DNA from: Gallibacterium faecale
GTDB lineage: Bacteria > Pseudomonadota > Gammaproteobacteria > Enterobacterales > Pasteurellaceae
NCBI RefSeq assembly: GCF_027920745.1
Contig: NZ_JAQIBB010000127.1
Span: 1-6,385, forward strand
DNA: 6,385 bases
Direction of reading: 5' to 3'
The notes under the pieces are model-generated. The model made no database searches and was not told the DNA's origin. It worked only from the letters and a program-made list of their open reading frames with translations. The position numbers and the translations under genes were made by a program. This document shows, piece by piece, positions 5,859 through 6,385 of this stretch. The stretch's first letter is position 1. Every line of letters begins with the position of its first letter.

Positions 5859-6026
5859 AATTGTTTGTTCTCCATAGAAAAAATAATAGATTTATCACTG
5901 CTTTAATTTTAGTGAATAGGGTAAAATGATTTTTTAAAATATACAATATTTATTTAATGTTTAAACTAAATTATTAAACTTTCAACTCATCAACATAATA
6001 TCAGTTTCAAACCAATTAAGGATTTA
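5859..6026. promoter_or_regulatory. AT-rich divergent fkpA-slyX promoter region
   Basis: This 168-base spacer separates two divergent genes, so it should hold the promoters for both. I cannot place either firmly. For slyX, CATAAT at 5994-5999 is a reasonable -10 box but has only a weak TTATTA (5971-5976) at 17 bases. For fkpA no good -35/-10 pair stands out. No long inverted repeat or operator-like repeat was seen. Confidence 0.4.
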
Positions 6027-6254
6027 ATGATGAACAGCGAACTTCATCCATTATTGCAACGTATCGATGAATTAGAAATGAAAGTTGCATTTCAAGAAAA
6101 TACGATTGAACAGCTTAATCAATCCCTCATAGAACAACAATTTATTCTTGAGAAAATGCAAATACAACTTCGCTATCTAGCACAAAAATTAAAAGATATG
6201 CAACCTTCTAATATTGCAACTCAAGCAGAAGAAACGCCTCCGCCACATTACTAA
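6027..6254 (+). CDS. slyX: SlyX family protein
   Basis: A 75-residue cytoplasmic protein of unknown function (E. coli SlyX is 72 aa). Residues about 8-57 show hydrophobic heptads (IDELEMKVAFQENTIEQLNQ, then further Leu/Ile repeats) predicting a coiled coil. The tail QPSNIATQAEETPPPHY is nearly identical to the E. coli C-terminus, which makes identification firm. Two ATG codons are adjacent (6027 and 6030). AAGGA at 6018-6022 is 4 bases from the first and 7 from the second, so the second may be the main start. It is divergent from fkpA, and an insertion sequence begins 39 bases after its stop. Confidence 0.95.
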   Translation: MMNSELHPLLQRIDELEMKVAFQENTIEQLNQSLIEQQFILEKMQIQLRYLAQKLKDMQPSNIATQAEETPPPHY

Positions 6255-6278
6255 ATCGGGTTAATTTTAATGGACAAG

Positions 6279-6291
6279 AAAAAGCCTCCGC
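6279..6291 (+). terminator. Possible left arm of a slyX terminator, interrupted by the insertion sequence
   Basis: AAAAAGCCTCCGC, 24 bases after the slyX stop, has the form of the upstream half of a bidirectional intrinsic terminator (A-run plus GC-rich arm), but no matching GCGGAGGCTTTTT follows within the window. The insertion sequence begins 3 bases later. The missing half may lie beyond the right end of the element; this is inference. Confidence 0.4.
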
Positions 6292-6295
6292 TGTG

Positions 6296-6353
6296 ATCTG
6301 CACCCCAAAAGTTGGACTTATTATCCAACAACATACAGAGGTGCAGATTTTTT
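6296..6353 (+). promoter_or_regulatory. Nested hairpin plus T-run before the transposase gene
   Basis: ATCTGCACC (6296-6304) pairs perfectly with GGTGCAGAT (6340-6348). Inside it GTTGGA (6311-6316) pairs with TCCAAC (6324-6329). Six T (6348-6353) follow at once, and ATG comes next. Transcripts entering from slyX could terminate here or fold so that part of the AGAGGT ribosome binding site (6337-6342) is buried. A transcript starting inside the element would lack the left arm. The pairing is visible; the protective function is inferred from known IS10/IS50-type protection against outside transcription. Confidence 0.6.
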
Positions 6354-6385
6354 ATGACCAAATATAACCAAAACTTTAAACATCC
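6354..6385 (+). CDS. Partial IS3-family orfA (transposase N-terminal helix-turn-helix protein)
   Basis: ATG at 6354-6356 opens a frame reading MTKYNQNFKHP to the window edge. A short polar, basic start followed by Phe-Lys is usual for IS150/IS3 OrfA proteins, whose helix-turn-helix binds the element's ends. In IS3-family elements OrfA is fused to the OrfB DDE domain by a -1 frameshift. AGAGGT at 6337-6342 is a plausible ribosome binding site, about 11 bases upstream. Only 11 residues are visible, so identity depends on the adjacent IS end. Confidence 0.68.
   Translation, partial: MTKYNQNFKH

Larger units (their letters stand above)
6294..6385 (+). mobile_element. Left end of an IS3-family (IS150-like) insertion sequence, cut by the window edge
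   Basis: The segment starting TGATCTGCACCCCAAAAGTT, followed by GGAC, matches the form of IS3-family terminal repeats of the IS150 type (TG start, CTGCACCC core, GTTGGAC). It is followed by a small leader and a start codon for a basic protein, as expected for orfA. The element points into the unseen DNA to the right; the orfB transposase (DDE) and right end are not in the window. The family is recognised from the end sequence; the exact IS name is not. Confidence 0.75.

Noticed and set aside
5859..6026. Sigma-E promoter for fkpA, as in E. coli
   Set aside because: The best minus-strand match (TGAAACT with GTTGA 16 bases on) lacks the GAAC core and lies about 150 bases upstream, so it is not convincing.
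6312..6337. Internal promoter for the insertion sequence orfA (TTGGAC with CATACA)
   Set aside because: Spacing of 14 bases and a poor -10 make this unlikely; TATTAT at 6319-6324 lacks a good -35.
1..6385. Pasteurellaceae DNA uptake signal sequences
   Set aside because: Reading both strands I found no exact AAGTGCGGT or ACAAGCGGT core. The closest is ACACGCGGT near 3159-3167 within rpsL, with one mismatch, in conserved coding sequence.
1..6385. CRISPR arrays, tRNA/rRNA genes, riboswitches, defence or toxin-antitoxin genes
   Set aside because: No spaced direct repeats, tRNA-like cloverleafs or extra gene pairs were seen; nearly all sequence is explained by known housekeeping genes.

Overview
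This window is a housekeeping segment from a low-GC gammaproteobacterium, most likely a member of the Pasteurellaceae. The evidence is the gene order tuf-fusA-rpsG-rpsL-tusB-tusC-tusD-yheO-fkpA with slyX divergent, the AT-rich spacers, and protein lengths matching the Haemophilus/Pasteurella/E. coli orthologues. I cannot name the genus. I found no exact copy of either Pasteurellaceae uptake-signal core (AAGTGCGGT or ACAAGCGGT), so that possible clue is missing.

Layout, left to right. Positions 1-59 are the fusA-tuf spacer, with a perfect hairpin and the Shine-Dalgarno of a tuf gene that starts just outside the window. Positions 60-3196 hold the str operon on the minus strand, transcribed rpsL (S12), rpsG (S7), fusA (EF-G), then tuf. 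It has a near-consensus sigma-70 promoter with a GC-rich discriminator, an S7-type autoregulatory spacer between rpsL and rpsG, and perfect hairpins in the rpsG-fusA and fusA-tuf gaps. Positions 3326-5063 hold yheO-tusD-tusC-tusB, tightly packed on the minus strand. It encodes a PAS/HTH regulator and the TusBCD sulfur-relay complex for tRNA 2-thiouridine synthesis. Positions 5130-5858 are fkpA, a periplasmic FKBP-type isomerase and chaperone, ending in an intrinsic terminator that abuts yheO. Positions 5859-6026 are the AT-rich divergent spacer, and 6027-6254 is slyX on the plus strand. From about 6294 to the window end lies the left end of an IS3-family (IS150-like) insertion sequence, with the first 11 codons of its orfA.

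The minus-strand genes serve translation: ribosomal proteins and elongation factors, preceded by genes that modify the wobble uridine of Lys, Glu and Gln tRNAs. The only accessory element is the insertion sequence at the right edge. It carries a nested hairpin and T-run just before orfA, and it appears to have landed in a terminator-like sequence behind slyX.

I found no undescribed multigene system. The points worth a second look are regulatory: the S7 target fold, the fkpA terminator that rules out the longest yheO start, the hairpins between str genes, and the two features of the insertion sequence.
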